The notes under the pieces are model-generated. The model did not search any database. It was not told the origin of the DNA and saw nothing but the letters and a program-made list of their open reading frames with translations. 64,000 bases of DNA from Metabacillus halosaccharovorans (GTDB lineage: Bacteria; Bacillota; Bacilli; Bacillales; Bacillaceae), in the NCBI RefSeq assembly GCF_002019635.1, contig NZ_KV917372.1, forward strand, positions 1,054,001-1,118,000. The letters are read 5' to 3'. Of the stretch, positions 54,659 through 63,966 are shown one piece after another. The first letter of the stretch is position 1. Each line of letters starts with the position of its first letter. The position numbers were made by a program, and so were the translations under genes.

Positions 54659-54687
54659 ATGATAATGATTATCACTTTCAATGTCAA
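54659..54687 (-). promoter_or_regulatory. Fur-controlled promoter of fsrA
   Basis: TTGACA, 17 bp, TATCAT on the minus strand (54687-54659). The 15-bp palindrome TGATAATGATTATCA (54660-54674) matches the Bacillus Fur 7-1-7 consensus exactly and covers the -10 and part of the spacer, a classic repression layout. Confidence 0.88.
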
Positions 54688-54703
54688 TTGTTTTTTTCAT
54701 AAC

Positions 54704-55381
54704 TCACATAATTTTCTCATAGAAAAAATTATGTGAAATTGTTTTTGAGTAAAAATAAGGTAACAAGATCTGGCTTAAGTGTTGATTTAAAAGGTATCTT
54801 CCTTCATTATGATCATCAACTTTTTGTGTATCCTCTTCTGAATTTATTGTAACTTTAACTTCTTGTCCATTTGTTTTATTTTGTCCAATTTCTTCTAAAT
54901 TTTTTGCATAGTTTTTAATATCAGTTACCATTAAACCTTTTTGTGTTTTCGTTAATTTTACCCACTCATAATGATCATCATAGCTAACAGGACCATCATT
55001 AGAGGCAGGGAAAAATTCATAAACAACAATTTGGTCATTTTCTTCTACAATCTTTGTCTTTTCGTCATAGGTAAAAAACGGAATCACGTAAATTGGAAAA
55101 TCAGTACCATAAACAATATATTTCCCGTCTTCTTCAAACAGATTTTTCTTTAAATATTGGTTTGTTATATCTTTATTAAAATATTCCGAAAGAATTTGGA
55201 CCATTTCTGCTTTTTCTCTTGGCTTTTCTGATAATGATTGTTGTGCTTTAAAGGCATCTTGTAGATGAGATAAGATGTTTTCTCGATTCAAACTTCCTAG
55301 ATCTGAAGCAAATACTGGATGAGAAAACACTAGGAGAATAGCTATGATAAGTAAACTGCAACATACTTTATATTGTCTCAT
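54704..55381 (-). CDS. Secreted protein of unknown function (possibly DUF3993)
   Basis: About 225 aa. Signal peptide: MRQYKVCCSLLIIAILLVFSHPVFA with AxA cleavage near 24-27. The mature part is charged, with IVYGTDFPIYVIPFFTYDEKTKIVEEND and YEWVKLTKTQKGLMVTDIKNYA. I believe this is the DUF3993 family, from memory only. ATG 55381 is 7 nt after GGATGG; the frame is open further upstream. It is antisense-adjacent to the fsrA promoter but not controlled by it. Confidence 0.7.
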   Translation of the reverse strand: MRQYKVCCSLLIIAILLVFSHPVFASDLGSLNRENILSHLQDAFKAQQSLSEKPREKAEMVQILSEYFNKDITNQYLKKNLFEEDGKYIVYGTDFPIYVIPFFTYDEKTKIVEENDQIVVYEFFPASNDGPVSYDDHYEWVKLTKTQKGLMVTDIKNYAKNLEEIGQNKTNGQEVKVTINSEEDTQKVDDHNEGRYLLNQHLSQILLPYFYSKTISHNFFYEKIM

Positions 55382-55556
55382 TCTTATTCCATCCTTTCTC
55401 ATTAATGATTTGGACAATCTTTATCTCTTCCCTATTTTACCAACAAATTTGTCAATATAGAGGTGTGAACGTTCGCAAAATACAATCAAATTATGACAAC
55501 AACTTTCATTATTCTCTACCCATTTTGACAAAGGTCTAATCAATCTTTAAAAATTA

Positions 55557-55728
55557 AGAACAAAAGCGCAAGCGCCTTGATCAGCCTTGGGCAAATAAGC
55601 CAATTTAGAATAGAAGGCGTTCTTTGCCTTCAAGTCTAAATTCGCTTATGACCTCGAGGGGCTAGGCGCTGGAGCTGGATGTCGTGCGCTTATCCACAGT
55701 TCAAAGAATTTTATAATTTCCTAGACGA
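55557..55728 (+). repeat. Dispersed structured repeat, copy B
   Basis: 172 bp homologous to 16047-16217. Central helices: ATAAGC / GCTTAT (55595-55600, 55644-55649), AATTTAGA / TCTAAATT (55602-55609, 55635-55642) and GAAGGC / GCCTTC (55613-55618, 55626-55631) around GTTCTTT. It lies in the 377-bp gap between the DUF3993-like gene and a small membrane protein gene. No ORF. Confidence 0.88.
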
Positions 55729-55760
55729 CAAAAAAAACAGTGAACTATTGTCCACTGTTT
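55729..55760 (-). terminator. Terminator after small membrane protein
   Basis: AAACAGTG / CACTGTTT with a run of eight T residues on the minus strand; overlaps the stop. Confidence 0.88.
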
Positions 55761-55998
55761 ACCATGATATTGTAAAAGCCAAATAAAAAATATATGCTAA
55801 TGAAAGAACTGCTGCAATCATATAAGTCAGAAAAACAGGATTACGCGAATAAGGATGCTCCTGCACCTTCTCATTTAATTGTGTATCATATTTCGCTTTT
55901 CTTTCACTAACAAGCTTACCTACTTTAAAGGTATATATTAAGCTTGTTACTAATATTAGTAATGCGATTACACCAAGAACCATTGTTAAATAGGTCAT
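55759..55998 (-). CDS. Small two-span membrane protein, 79 aa
   Basis: TM1 MTYLTMVLGVIALLILVTSLIYTF, basic/charged loop KVGKLVSERKAKYDTQLNEKVQEHPYSRNP, TM2 VFLTYMIAAVLSLAYIFYLAF. ATG 55998 is 8 nt after AGGGGTG; the frame is open to 56109 but lacks a ribosome-binding site there. No family recognised. Confidence 0.65.
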   Translation of the reverse strand: MTYLTMVLGVIALLILVTSLIYTFKVGKLVSERKAKYDTQLNEKVQEHPYSRNPVFLTYMIAAVLSLAYIFYLAFTISW

Positions 55999-56062
55999 CC
56001 TGCTGTCACCCCTTTTATATATAGGATGACTCACACAATAAATAAATATGCTTTGGAAAAAC

Positions 56063-57280
56063 TTATAAAAGACCTTCTTCTTCATAGAGGTAATCATAAG
56101 ACAAATCAATAAATAGATAATGCTTTTGGTTTAAGGGAAAGGAAAATGTCCGAATCAATTCTCCCGTTTCAATATCACTGTATACATCACTTAAAAACCC
56201 TTTTTGATCAAATCTCATTCTCATAATATTTGCTAAGAAATAAGGTCGCCAACTCCAGTTATTTAAGTAATATTGGGGCTGAATTTGCCAATAATTCTGT
56301 TTGAAAATGTTAACGGATTGTTGAAAACCATCTTCATCACAAATATAAATTCTAAAACTACAGTCATCAAGCTGCTTTGATAGCTGCTGTAGCAGATCTT
56401 CGTAATCAATAAATTGCTTCCCTATTTTATGAAGCACTTGTTGCACACGGTTGTTAAAGGCTTCCGTAAAAAGATAAAGATTTTCAAGCTTCTTTTTCTC
56501 GGAGGAAATATATGTCTGGAACTCATATTTTAGCATATCTTTACAATCATCAATTTCTGCGAATTCCCGTTGTGGTTTATTTAAGTAAAATCCTTGATAA
56601 TAACGGCCGCCGTTCTTCCACGCATATTGAAGCTGAAAATTGACCTCAATATCCTCATACAGCAATGTAGCCCCAATTTTCCTTGCTAAAAGGGAGATTG
56701 AATAAAGTACATCATAATATGATTGGGATGGAGAACTTAATCTTAATGGCTGTAGATCTATTTTTAAAATATCAGGGGATAAAAGACCAATCCGATCAAG
56801 ATTACTGCTTGCCTTACCTATATTATCAATCGCTACTTTAATACCGTATGTTCTGTAATATAGTAAAAGATGATAAAGTTGTTCAATATCACCTCGAAAA
56901 TTATGTTCGGTAATCTCTAATACAATCTGATTAAGTTTTAACCCTTTTTCCTGTTTATCCAGTAGGATGTTTAAAAAACTTTCACCATGATCCATCATTA
57001 ATAAGTTTGCATCACGGTTAATAAAGAGGTGAAGATGCGATTCCTTTAATTCCAGAAACTCATCTATTGCATTATGTAAGATAGAGTCGTCGACTTCAAT
57101 CCGATATTCATCTGGAATGTTTTCATCCTGGAAAAATTCACCCAAACTTTTAATTTCATGATTTAGTTTTATTCTTCCTAATACTTCATATCCGATAATT
57201 CTTTGTTCATCAGCGCTGAAAATGGCTTGGTAGTAAGGTATAACCTTATCTATATTCGTTAACACATCTAACGGATCCAT
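56063..57280 (-). CDS. ykuI: Degenerate EAL-domain protein YkuI
   Basis: 405 aa: an EAL-type TIM barrel (about 1-250) followed by a PAS-like C-terminal domain. B. subtilis YkuI binds c-di-GMP but lacks phosphodiesterase activity; here the EAL tripeptide is EVL in IIGYEVLGRI, consistent with that. ATG 57280 (MDPLDVLTNIDKVIPYYQ) lies behind GAGGGGATTGCA. It may act as a c-di-GMP receptor for surface or zinc-dependent traits; inference only. Confidence 0.9.
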   Translation of the reverse strand: MDPLDVLTNIDKVIPYYQAIFSADEQRIIGYEVLGRIKLNHEIKSLGEFFQDENIPDEYRIEVDDSILHNAIDEFLELKESHLHLFINRDANLLMMDHGESFLNILLDKQEKGLKLNQIVLEITEHNFRGDIEQLYHLLLYYRTYGIKVAIDNIGKASSNLDRIGLLSPDILKIDLQPLRLSSPSQSYYDVLYSISLLARKIGATLLYEDIEVNFQLQYAWKNGGRYYQGFYLNKPQREFAEIDDCKDMLKYEFQTYISSEKKKLENLYLFTEAFNNRVQQVLHKIGKQFIDYEDLLQQLSKQLDDCSFRIYICDEDGFQQSVNIFKQNYWQIQPQYYLNNWSWRPYFLANIMRMRFDQKGFLSDVYSDIETGELIRTFSFPLNQKHYLFIDLSYDYLYEEEGLL

Positions 57281-57421
57281 TGCAATCCCCTCACATATCT
57301 CTATCTGTATCAACATTATTATAGCATATTAAGGAAATGATTAGATGTATTTATACTTTGTGAACAATGGTTTCACTTAATTTAATAGATGTGTCAACGA
57401 CATTAGACTTAATTCTCAGTA

Positions 57422-58186
57422 CTAGAAAGGATGTTTATTTAACCATTGAGCACCATCCATCGTAATACATTCTCCATTAATATAAGCTGCATCATTTGAA
57501 AGAAGGAAGGATGCTAATGCTGCAATTTCCTCAGGCGTACCCAAACGACCTAGTGGAACACTATCAATCGTTCTTTTCGCCGCTTCCTCAGATTCCCATA
57601 ATCGCTCTGCTCCACCTGTTCTTTCAATTGGTCCAGGTGCAATAGCGTTCACCCTTATTCCATATTTTTTTCCCCATTCTACAGCTAAGGTTCTCGTCAT
57701 TGATAACACTCCGGCTTTAGCAGCAGCTGAATGAATAACACCTGCACCGGCTCCCCATGCATATGTAGCCACAATGTTTATTATCGAACCTTTTTTTTGC
57801 TTTTCAATCCAGTATTTTCCTACAGCAGATGAACAATAGAAAGTACCATTTAGAACAATATCAATGACAGATTTCCACCCATTAATTGACAGCTTTTCAG
57901 CTGGACAAATAAAATTTCCTGCAGCATTATTAATTAATGCATCTATTCTTCCACATGTTGAATCAACGTATTGAATCAATTCTGATACTTTTTCTGGTTC
58001 TCTTATATCTGCTTGAAAAGAAAAAATTTTCCCAGTTTCCCCTTCGATATCTTTTTGAGCCTCATCAAGTCTATCCTGATTTCTCCCAACTATAACAACA
58101 TTAGCCCCTTCACTTGCAAATCGCTTTGCCATCACTTTTCCCATACCGCTAGAACCACCAGTAACAATTATCACTTTATTTTTCAT
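57422..58186 (-). CDS. fadH: 2,4-dienoyl-CoA reductase (SDR) FadH
   Basis: 254-aa SDR with the cofactor motif TGGSSGMGKVMAKRFA and NNAAGNF. The usual YxxxK is HSAAAK, as in dienoyl-CoA reductases of the peroxisomal type which lack the tyrosine. Reduces 2,4-dienoyl-CoA in unsaturated fatty-acid oxidation. A perfect FadR box lies upstream. Confidence 0.92.
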   Translation of the reverse strand: MKNKVIIVTGGSSGMGKVMAKRFASEGANVVIVGRNQDRLDEAQKDIEGETGKIFSFQADIREPEKVSELIQYVDSTCGRIDALINNAAGNFICPAEKLSINGWKSVIDIVLNGTFYCSSAVGKYWIEKQKKGSIINIVATYAWGAGAGVIHSAAAKAGVLSMTRTLAVEWGKKYGIRVNAIAPGPIERTGGAERLWESEEAAKRTIDSVPLGRLGTPEEIAALASFLLSNDAAYINGECITMDGAQWLNKHPF

Positions 58187-58206
58187 CTTCTTCCCCCTGC
58201 CCTTTT

Positions 58207-58226
58207 ATGAATGACTATTCATTCAT
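58207..58226. promoter_or_regulatory. FadR-binding site upstream of fadH
   Basis: ATGAATGACTATTCATTCAT is a near-perfect palindrome and matches the Bacillus FadR consensus ATGAATGANTANTCATTCAT at all defined positions. It is 21 bp before the fadH start. Confidence 0.93.
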
Positions 58227-58371
58227 CATTTTATCATAATTTTGCCTTATTATCTAATAAAACTGAAGGTTCATCTTTACTTTTTAAATAGAACTTAGTC
58301 ATAAAACCGTGCTATAATTTAGTATAAAATAAATGATCTATTGAAAAATGTTTGAGAATGGTTGGTATTTA

Positions 58372-59232
58372 ATGAAAAAACTTTATTCAAGAAGATCTTT
58401 TCTTAAAGGACTTTTTTCCATATCCATTGGAGGGATCTTAACTGGAGCCGGCGGATATACATATGCTCGATATTTAGAACCTGGTTTCTTAGATATAAAT
58501 CAACTAAAAATTACACATCCTACGATCCCAAAATCGTTCGATGGATTTAAAATTGTTCAATTCAGTGATACTCATCTTAGTGAATACTTTACGATCGGCA
58601 GACTAAGAACAATCGTCGATAAAATAAATGATCTTTCACCTGATTTATTGTTTTTCACCGGAGATTTAATGGATGAGCCTAATCAATATACACAAATAAA
58701 TGAAATTGTTCCTGTACTTGAAAAATTAGAAGCTCCTTTTGGAAAATTTGCTGTTTATGGAAATCACGACCATGGAGGATATGGAACTGATATTTATCGA
58801 AACATTATTACAACGTCAGGTTTTACATTACTCCAAAACCAAGTGCAAAATATTTCCATGATAGATGGACATAAAATTTCCGTTTCCGGGATTGATGATC
58901 TAATGTTAGGGAGACCAAGTTATGAAGGAACTTTAGGTAACTTAAACAAACATACATTTAATATTTTATTGGCACATGAACCGGATGCTGCTCTTGAGTC
59001 AAAAAAATATCCAGTACATTTACAATTGTCAGGTCATAGTCATGGGGGTCAAGTGCAGGTACCTTTTTACGGCCCTCTTATTACCCCTCCATTCGCAACT
59101 GAATATTTTGAAGGAATGTATAATATTGATAATATGAAGCTATATGTTAATAGGGGCTTAGGAACAACAAGACTTCCTTTTCGCTTTTTATCAGTTCCGG
59201 AGATTACACAAATAACTCTTCATTCTGAGTAA
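58372..59232 (+). CDS. ykuE: Tat-exported metallophosphoesterase YkuE
   Basis: 286 aa, same length as B. subtilis YkuE. The signal MKKLYSRRSFLKGLFSISIGG has a twin-arginine SRRSFLK motif. Metallophosphoesterase motifs: FSDTHLSEY, FTGDLMDEPN, YGNHDHGG, LAHEPD and LSGHSHGGQVQVPF. A TatAyCy substrate in B. subtilis, wall-located. ATG 58372 places the signal at the N-terminus; an in-frame ATG at 58348 would add eight residues. Confidence 0.9.
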   Translation: MKKLYSRRSFLKGLFSISIGGILTGAGGYTYARYLEPGFLDINQLKITHPTIPKSFDGFKIVQFSDTHLSEYFTIGRLRTIVDKINDLSPDLLFFTGDLMDEPNQYTQINEIVPVLEKLEAPFGKFAVYGNHDHGGYGTDIYRNIITTSGFTLLQNQVQNISMIDGHKISVSGIDDLMLGRPSYEGTLGNLNKHTFNILLAHEPDAALESKKYPVHLQLSGHSHGGQVQVPFYGPLITPPFATEYFEGMYNIDNMKLYVNRGLGTTRLPFRFLSVPEITQITLHSE

Positions 59233-59276
59233 GAAAAGCACAAGTACATATTTTATACTTTCTAAACTCAACATAA

Positions 59277-59301
59277 AGGACAATTTCTAAGAAATTGTCC
59301 T
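59277..59301 (+). terminator. Hairpin after ykuE
   Basis: AGGACAATTTC / GAAATTGTCCT with a 3-nt loop. It lacks a good T-run; probable weak terminator. Confidence 0.55.
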
Positions 59302-59394
59302 ATTAATACTTTAAATTTTTAACTTATTAAGTTATAAGAAAAGACATCGACTCCTCCATTCTTGGTGTTAAGTCGTATCTTACTGGATTTTCAA

Positions 59395-61506
59395 TTATTC
59401 TTCATCCTCTAGCACTTGATAGGCTTTACTAAATAATGTGAGCTGGCTATCAACTAATGCTTCATGTTCATTGCGTTTAACGTAATGGTAAACACCATGT
59501 TGATCTTGTTCTCTTGCCTTCACATTATCAGCTAAGTTCAGAGCAAGTACCTGGTTTAGACGCATTTTTATATGCCCCTCATAGATAGGGAACAAAATTT
59601 CAACACGTTTTTCCATATTCCTTGTCATTAAGTCTGCCGATGAAAGAAAGGTCTTCTCTTCACCATTATGATGGAAGAAATAGATTCTGCTATGTTCTAA
59701 AAATCGACCAACAATGCTTCGAACTCTAATATTTTCACTTACGCCCTTTATACCTGGTCGTAAGCAGCACGTTCCACGGATGATTAAATCAATCTGCACA
59801 CCTGCATTCGATGCTTCATAAAGTTTTGTAATGATCACTTTATCTGTTAATGAATTCATTTTTGCAATAATACGTCCGTTGGAGAATCTCTTTTGAAATT
59901 GAATCTCTTGATCTATAAATTTTATAAAATCTTTTCTAATATCAAAAGGTGCCACTGAAAGATGATGAAACTCAGGCTTTTCAGTGTAACCACTTAAATA
60001 ATTAAAAAAGTTTGTTGCATCAATTCCGAACTTACGCTTGGAGGTGATAAGTCCCATATCTGTATAAATTTTTGCTGTTTGATCATTATAATTACCTGTG
60101 CCTAAATGAACGAAACGCTCAATCCGATTATTTTTTCTTCTTACGACAAGTGTTATCTTACTGTGCGTTTTTAAATATGTCATTCCATAGATAACATGAC
60201 ATCCGGCCTTTTCTAATTCCTTAGCCCACTGTACATTATTTTCTTCATCAAAGCGAGCCTTTAGTTCAACTAAAACTGTTACTTGCTTACCGTTTTCAGC
60301 CGCACGTTTTAATGCATCTATAATTGGCGAATCTCCACTAACCCGATACAATGTTTGCTTAATCGCTAATACATCCGGATCATCAGCAGCATCCGAAATA
60401 AACTCTACTACCGGTTCAAATGATTCATATGGATGATGAAGAAATACATCCTGTTCTGAAACTTTTTCGAAAATATCCTCATCTGAAGAAATGTCCACCG
60501 GTGGCTGGGGAATTAGAGCTTCAAATATTAAATCTTCTCTTAGTTTTGACATTTCCTTTGCAAAGCTAAATAGGAAGGTTAGGTCAAGAGGTCCATCAAT
60601 TTCATATACATCTTTTTCATGGATTTCAAGTTCTTCAGTTAAATAACGCAGGATGTTTTGGTCAAATCTATTTTTTTGAATTTCTAGCCGAACCGCAGCT
60701 CCCCATTTACGTTTCTTTAACTCTTTTTCTATCTCTTTCAGTAAATCCCGAGCACCTTCTTCATGAATTGTCATATCCGCATTTCTTGTAATCCGAAAAA
60801 CTGAAACTGAAACTACTTTATACCCCTTAAAAAGCTTATGAATAAATGTACTGATAATATCTTCTAATAAAACAAACCGATTTTGATCAGAGGAAGTATG
60901 TAATTTTACAAATCGTTCGAGAACAGCTGGAACTTGAACGATTGCTGTCTTATAGCGATTTTCCTCGAACTCATCGTTATCTTCAATGACAATGGCTAAG
61001 TTTAAACTTTTATTGAGCAGCATCGGAAATGGGCGATATGCATCCACTGCCATAGGTGTTAAGACAGGGAAAATCTGCTCATCAAAATATTCCTCGAGAA
61101 TTTTATATTGTTCGGATGTTAAGTCAGACATATGTAATATTTCGATGTTTTCTTCCCGTAACTGTGGGATAAGCAAATCATTGTATGAATCATATTGCAA
61201 CCCAACTAGCCTATGTGCATTTTGAGCAATTTGATTTAATTGTTGTTTTGGGGTCATCCCTGCTTTATTCTCAGGCTTATTAAATCCAGCCTTTACCTGA
61301 TCTTTTAATCCCGCTACACGAACCATAAAAAACTCATCTAAATTAGAGCTGAAGATAGCTAGAAACTTTAACCTCTCAAATAAAGGGTTATGCTCATCTA
61401 AAGCCTCTTCTAAAACACGTTCATTAAATGCAAGCCAGCTTAATTCTCTATTGTTATAATAAAGCGGACTTTGAAGATCCAAAGCTTTTTGATTGATTGT
61501 ATTCAT
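59395..61506 (-). CDS. ppk: Polyphosphate kinase Ppk1
   Basis: 703 aa; reversibly transfers phosphate from ATP onto polyphosphate. N-domain YYNNRELSWLAFNERVLEEA, then the H domain and the two PLD-like catalytic domains: HSKITLVVRRK, VHLGTGNYND with the autophosphorylated His region, and FLSSADLMTRNMEKRVEILFPI. B. subtilis 168 lacks a typical Ppk1, whereas several other Bacillaceae have it. 141 bp separate it from ppx. Confidence 0.95.
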   Translation of the reverse strand: MNTINQKALDLQSPLYYNNRELSWLAFNERVLEEALDEHNPLFERLKFLAIFSSNLDEFFMVRVAGLKDQVKAGFNKPENKAGMTPKQQLNQIAQNAHRLVGLQYDSYNDLLIPQLREENIEILHMSDLTSEQYKILEEYFDEQIFPVLTPMAVDAYRPFPMLLNKSLNLAIVIEDNDEFEENRYKTAIVQVPAVLERFVKLHTSSDQNRFVLLEDIISTFIHKLFKGYKVVSVSVFRITRNADMTIHEEGARDLLKEIEKELKKRKWGAAVRLEIQKNRFDQNILRYLTEELEIHEKDVYEIDGPLDLTFLFSFAKEMSKLREDLIFEALIPQPPVDISSDEDIFEKVSEQDVFLHHPYESFEPVVEFISDAADDPDVLAIKQTLYRVSGDSPIIDALKRAAENGKQVTVLVELKARFDEENNVQWAKELEKAGCHVIYGMTYLKTHSKITLVVRRKNNRIERFVHLGTGNYNDQTAKIYTDMGLITSKRKFGIDATNFFNYLSGYTEKPEFHHLSVAPFDIRKDFIKFIDQEIQFQKRFSNGRIIAKMNSLTDKVIITKLYEASNAGVQIDLIIRGTCCLRPGIKGVSENIRVRSIVGRFLEHSRIYFFHHNGEEKTFLSSADLMTRNMEKRVEILFPIYEGHIKMRLNQVLALNLADNVKAREQDQHGVYHYVKRNEHEALVDSQLTLFSKAYQVLEDEE

Positions 61507-61647
61507 GTACCTTCACCCTTTTTCGACAATTTCTATTGTTTCATAATAGCACTAAGGGACTAATTCAATTGTAAATATTTTGTAAATTATTATTAATTTT
61601 TTGTAAATAGGATCATTTTTGTCATGATCCCCTTTAAAATGTCCTCC

Positions 61648-63171
61648 TCAGGAAAAAATAATTGTTATTGACCTTTTCAATAGTTTTTCTAAATGCTTTT
61701 TTTGCTTTTCAGCTTGATATTGTTCGGGTTTCCAATCATGATGACATGTAACAGTAAAGGTTAATCCTTCTTTATTTGTATGTAAATCAATGGATTTAAT
61801 AATATTTCTTTTTGTTGCATTTAAGCTGTAAGCAAATTTTAAGATTGCCCCTAATATCCTATATGTTTGTAACTCTTCTCTTGAGAACCATTGACTATAT
61901 GGAGTAACATACCGCTTAAATCCTGACTTGCTTGTATAAGAAGCGATGAGGGCAACAATCATACGATCTTTATGAAATAATCCATCAATTGTACGATTTG
62001 CTAATAAATAAAACGTGTGCTGACTGCTTGATTCAGAATCGATATATGATCCAAGATTATAAACAAATGCACCCCGTTTTAAAAACAATTTATCCTCCTT
62101 TGTTGTTGAGATAACTCCAGCTTTATTTAATAATTCCGTTATCATTACAGCACTATTTGTAACATGAAAAACAAGATTCAAATTAACATTATAGTCTGTT
62201 GCAAGCTCATAAAAGCTTTCCTCAATAATATTAGGAAAAACAGAAATACCAAATTCCTTTGTTAATTCCTCAAAGAAAACTCCATCACGTAACCCTTTTC
62301 GACTTAAGGCAAAATGGTCCGCACCTACGATGCTCATTAACTGACGAAACACCTCAACAGCAGGTATAATAATATCTGCACGATCTTTTGAAAGTCCTTC
62401 TACCTTTTGCAACTCGGTAAATGAAAGGGACTGTAGATACTGATTCATTTCAAAAACATCTACTCTACTCATTAAATATTGATGAACCCCTGCAATAGGA
62501 TAGGCAACGTATTCCTGATGAATTTGGACCAGGTTACGTGCACTACCTCCGATACCGATAATTGGTAGACATTTATCTTTCACCCATTCTAACTGGTCCA
62601 TTTGATTTTTAATAAAATTACGAAGGGTTATTAATTCTGATTCAGTGGGAATTTCCCCAGAAATAAATTGTTTTTTTAATGATAAAGCCCCAAAAGGAAA
62701 GCTATGATAGTTAATTAACTTCCGGTCATGAAAGTACGTTACTTCTGTGCTTCCTCCACCAATATCAATGGTGATCCCACTCTGAAAGGGTGTTGTATTG
62801 ACCACAGCTAAATAACCAAAATAAGCTTCTTCATATTCAGATAGGATTTGAATTGTAAATTTAGTATCATTATATACGCGTTCAAGAATTTGCTGTTGAT
62901 TTTTTGCTTGTCGAATAGTAGCAGTTGCAACACACTTTACATCATCTAAAGAATGATGGTTCGTAACTTCCCTAAAACTTAATAGTGAATCAATAAGTAT
63001 GCGAATACCGTCCTCTGTTAAGTCTCCTTCATCCGAAAGAAAATTTCGTAACCGTGCAACAACCTTAACATTTTCTATTTCTTTTAATCTACCGCTTTTC
63101 TCACGTAAATAAATAACCAAACGCATTGTATTTGAGCCGATATCAACAATTGCATATTTTTCTCTATCCAA
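61648..63171 (-). CDS. ppx: Exopolyphosphatase Ppx/GppA family
   Basis: About 507 aa. Actin-like phosphatase fold: AIVDIGSNTMRLVIY and TIDIGGGSTEVTYF are phosphate-binding motifs; a helical C-terminal HD-like domain follows. Degrades polyphosphate from its ends, or acts on pppGpp. TTG 63171 is used (MDREKYAIVD) with AAGGGTG 6 nt upstream; the frame is open to 63237. Upstream of ppk in the same direction, probably one operon. Confidence 0.93.
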   Translation of the reverse strand: MDREKYAIVDIGSNTMRLVIYLREKSGRLKEIENVKVVARLRNFLSDEGDLTEDGIRILIDSLLSFREVTNHHSLDDVKCVATATIRQAKNQQQILERVYNDTKFTIQILSEYEEAYFGYLAVVNTTPFQSGITIDIGGGSTEVTYFHDRKLINYHSFPFGALSLKKQFISGEIPTESELITLRNFIKNQMDQLEWVKDKCLPIIGIGGSARNLVQIHQEYVAYPIAGVHQYLMSRVDVFEMNQYLQSLSFTELQKVEGLSKDRADIIIPAVEVFRQLMSIVGADHFALSRKGLRDGVFFEELTKEFGISVFPNIIEESFYELATDYNVNLNLVFHVTNSAVMITELLNKAGVISTTKEDKLFLKRGAFVYNLGSYIDSESSSQHTFYLLANRTIDGLFHKDRMIVALIASYTSKSGFKRYVTPYSQWFSREELQTYRILGAILKFAYSLNATKRNIIKSIDLHTNKEGLTFTVTCHHDWKPEQYQAEKQKKHLEKLLKRSITIIFS

Positions 63172-63380
63172 ATTCAACACCCTTATTTTCAGATTAAAAA
63201 ATATATTTACTTTTGCACACAAGTCATTGAGCTTCAACTTTTACAGATTATCAACTAAAAGAAAAATAAACAGTCATAAATTAATGTACATTATAACATA
63301 TCCATTCATAAGGTATATTAAGTTTTAACCTACAAAATCCCTGTTCCTTGGGCAATTTAATTCCAACTGGAGTGAAATTA

Positions 63381-63875
63381 ATGATTCATACTGTTCAACG
63401 AGGAGAGTCATTGGCCGTAATCGCTGCTAATTATCGAACATCAATACAACAGCTGATAGCTGTTAATCGTATTACCAATCCAAATTTACTTTTTATAGGT
63501 CAGAAAATTACAATACCGGGTCTACCTGATCCTAACAGTATTCCCTATTCTATAGTGATTTCAATCTCACTGAAAAGGTTAACTTTATTAATGAACGGAC
63601 AGGTAATGAAACAATATCCTATTGCAGTTGGTAAAATGGTTACTGCAACTCCTGTAGGAGACTTTGTAATCGTAAATCGGGAACCAAACCCTGGAGGTCC
63701 ATTTGGAGTAATGTGGCTTTCTTTATCCAAAATACACTATGGTATTCACGGTACAAATAACCCTGCTTCTATTGGAAAAGCCGTATCACTTGGATGTATC
63801 AGAATGTATAATGAGGATGTAGTGGAACTGGCTTCCCATGTTCCAAATGGAACTAAAGTTTCAATTAGACCTTAA
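63381..63875 (+). CDS. ykuD: L,D-transpeptidase with LysM domain, YkuD
   Basis: 164 aa, matching the B. subtilis enzyme. LysM (1-50, [19 protein letters not shown]) binds peptidoglycan; the YkuD domain has [29 protein letters not shown] with catalytic His, Ser-x-Gly-Cys. It makes 3-3 cross-links. ATG 63381 follows GGAGTGAAATTA; the open frame runs back to 63348. Confidence 0.95.
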   Translation: MIHTVQRGESLAVIAANYRTSIQQLIAVNRITNPNLLFIGQKITIPGLPDPNSIPYSIVISISLKRLTLLMNGQVMKQYPIAVGKMVTATPVGDFVIVNREPNPGGPFGVMWLSLSKIHYGIHGTNNPASIGKAVSLGCIRMYNEDVVELASHVPNGTKVSIRP

Positions 63876-63925
63876 GATTTTATTAAGATTTTGTAATTAA
63901 CGTATCAAAATGAGTAATATTACCT

Positions 63926-63931
63926 TATAAT
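63926..63931 (+). promoter_or_regulatory. -10 hexamer of the next gene
   Basis: TATAAT 36 bp before the start of the last gene; no convincing -35 (TATCAA at 17 bp). Confidence 0.4.
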
Positions 63932-63966
63932 GACAAATGGAATATTGTCATATAAGGAGCGAACCA

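Noticed and set aside
54660-54674. Fur box assigned to the secreted protein at 54704-55381
   Set aside because: It lies beyond the 3' end of that gene and points away from its start; the fsrA promoter explains it.
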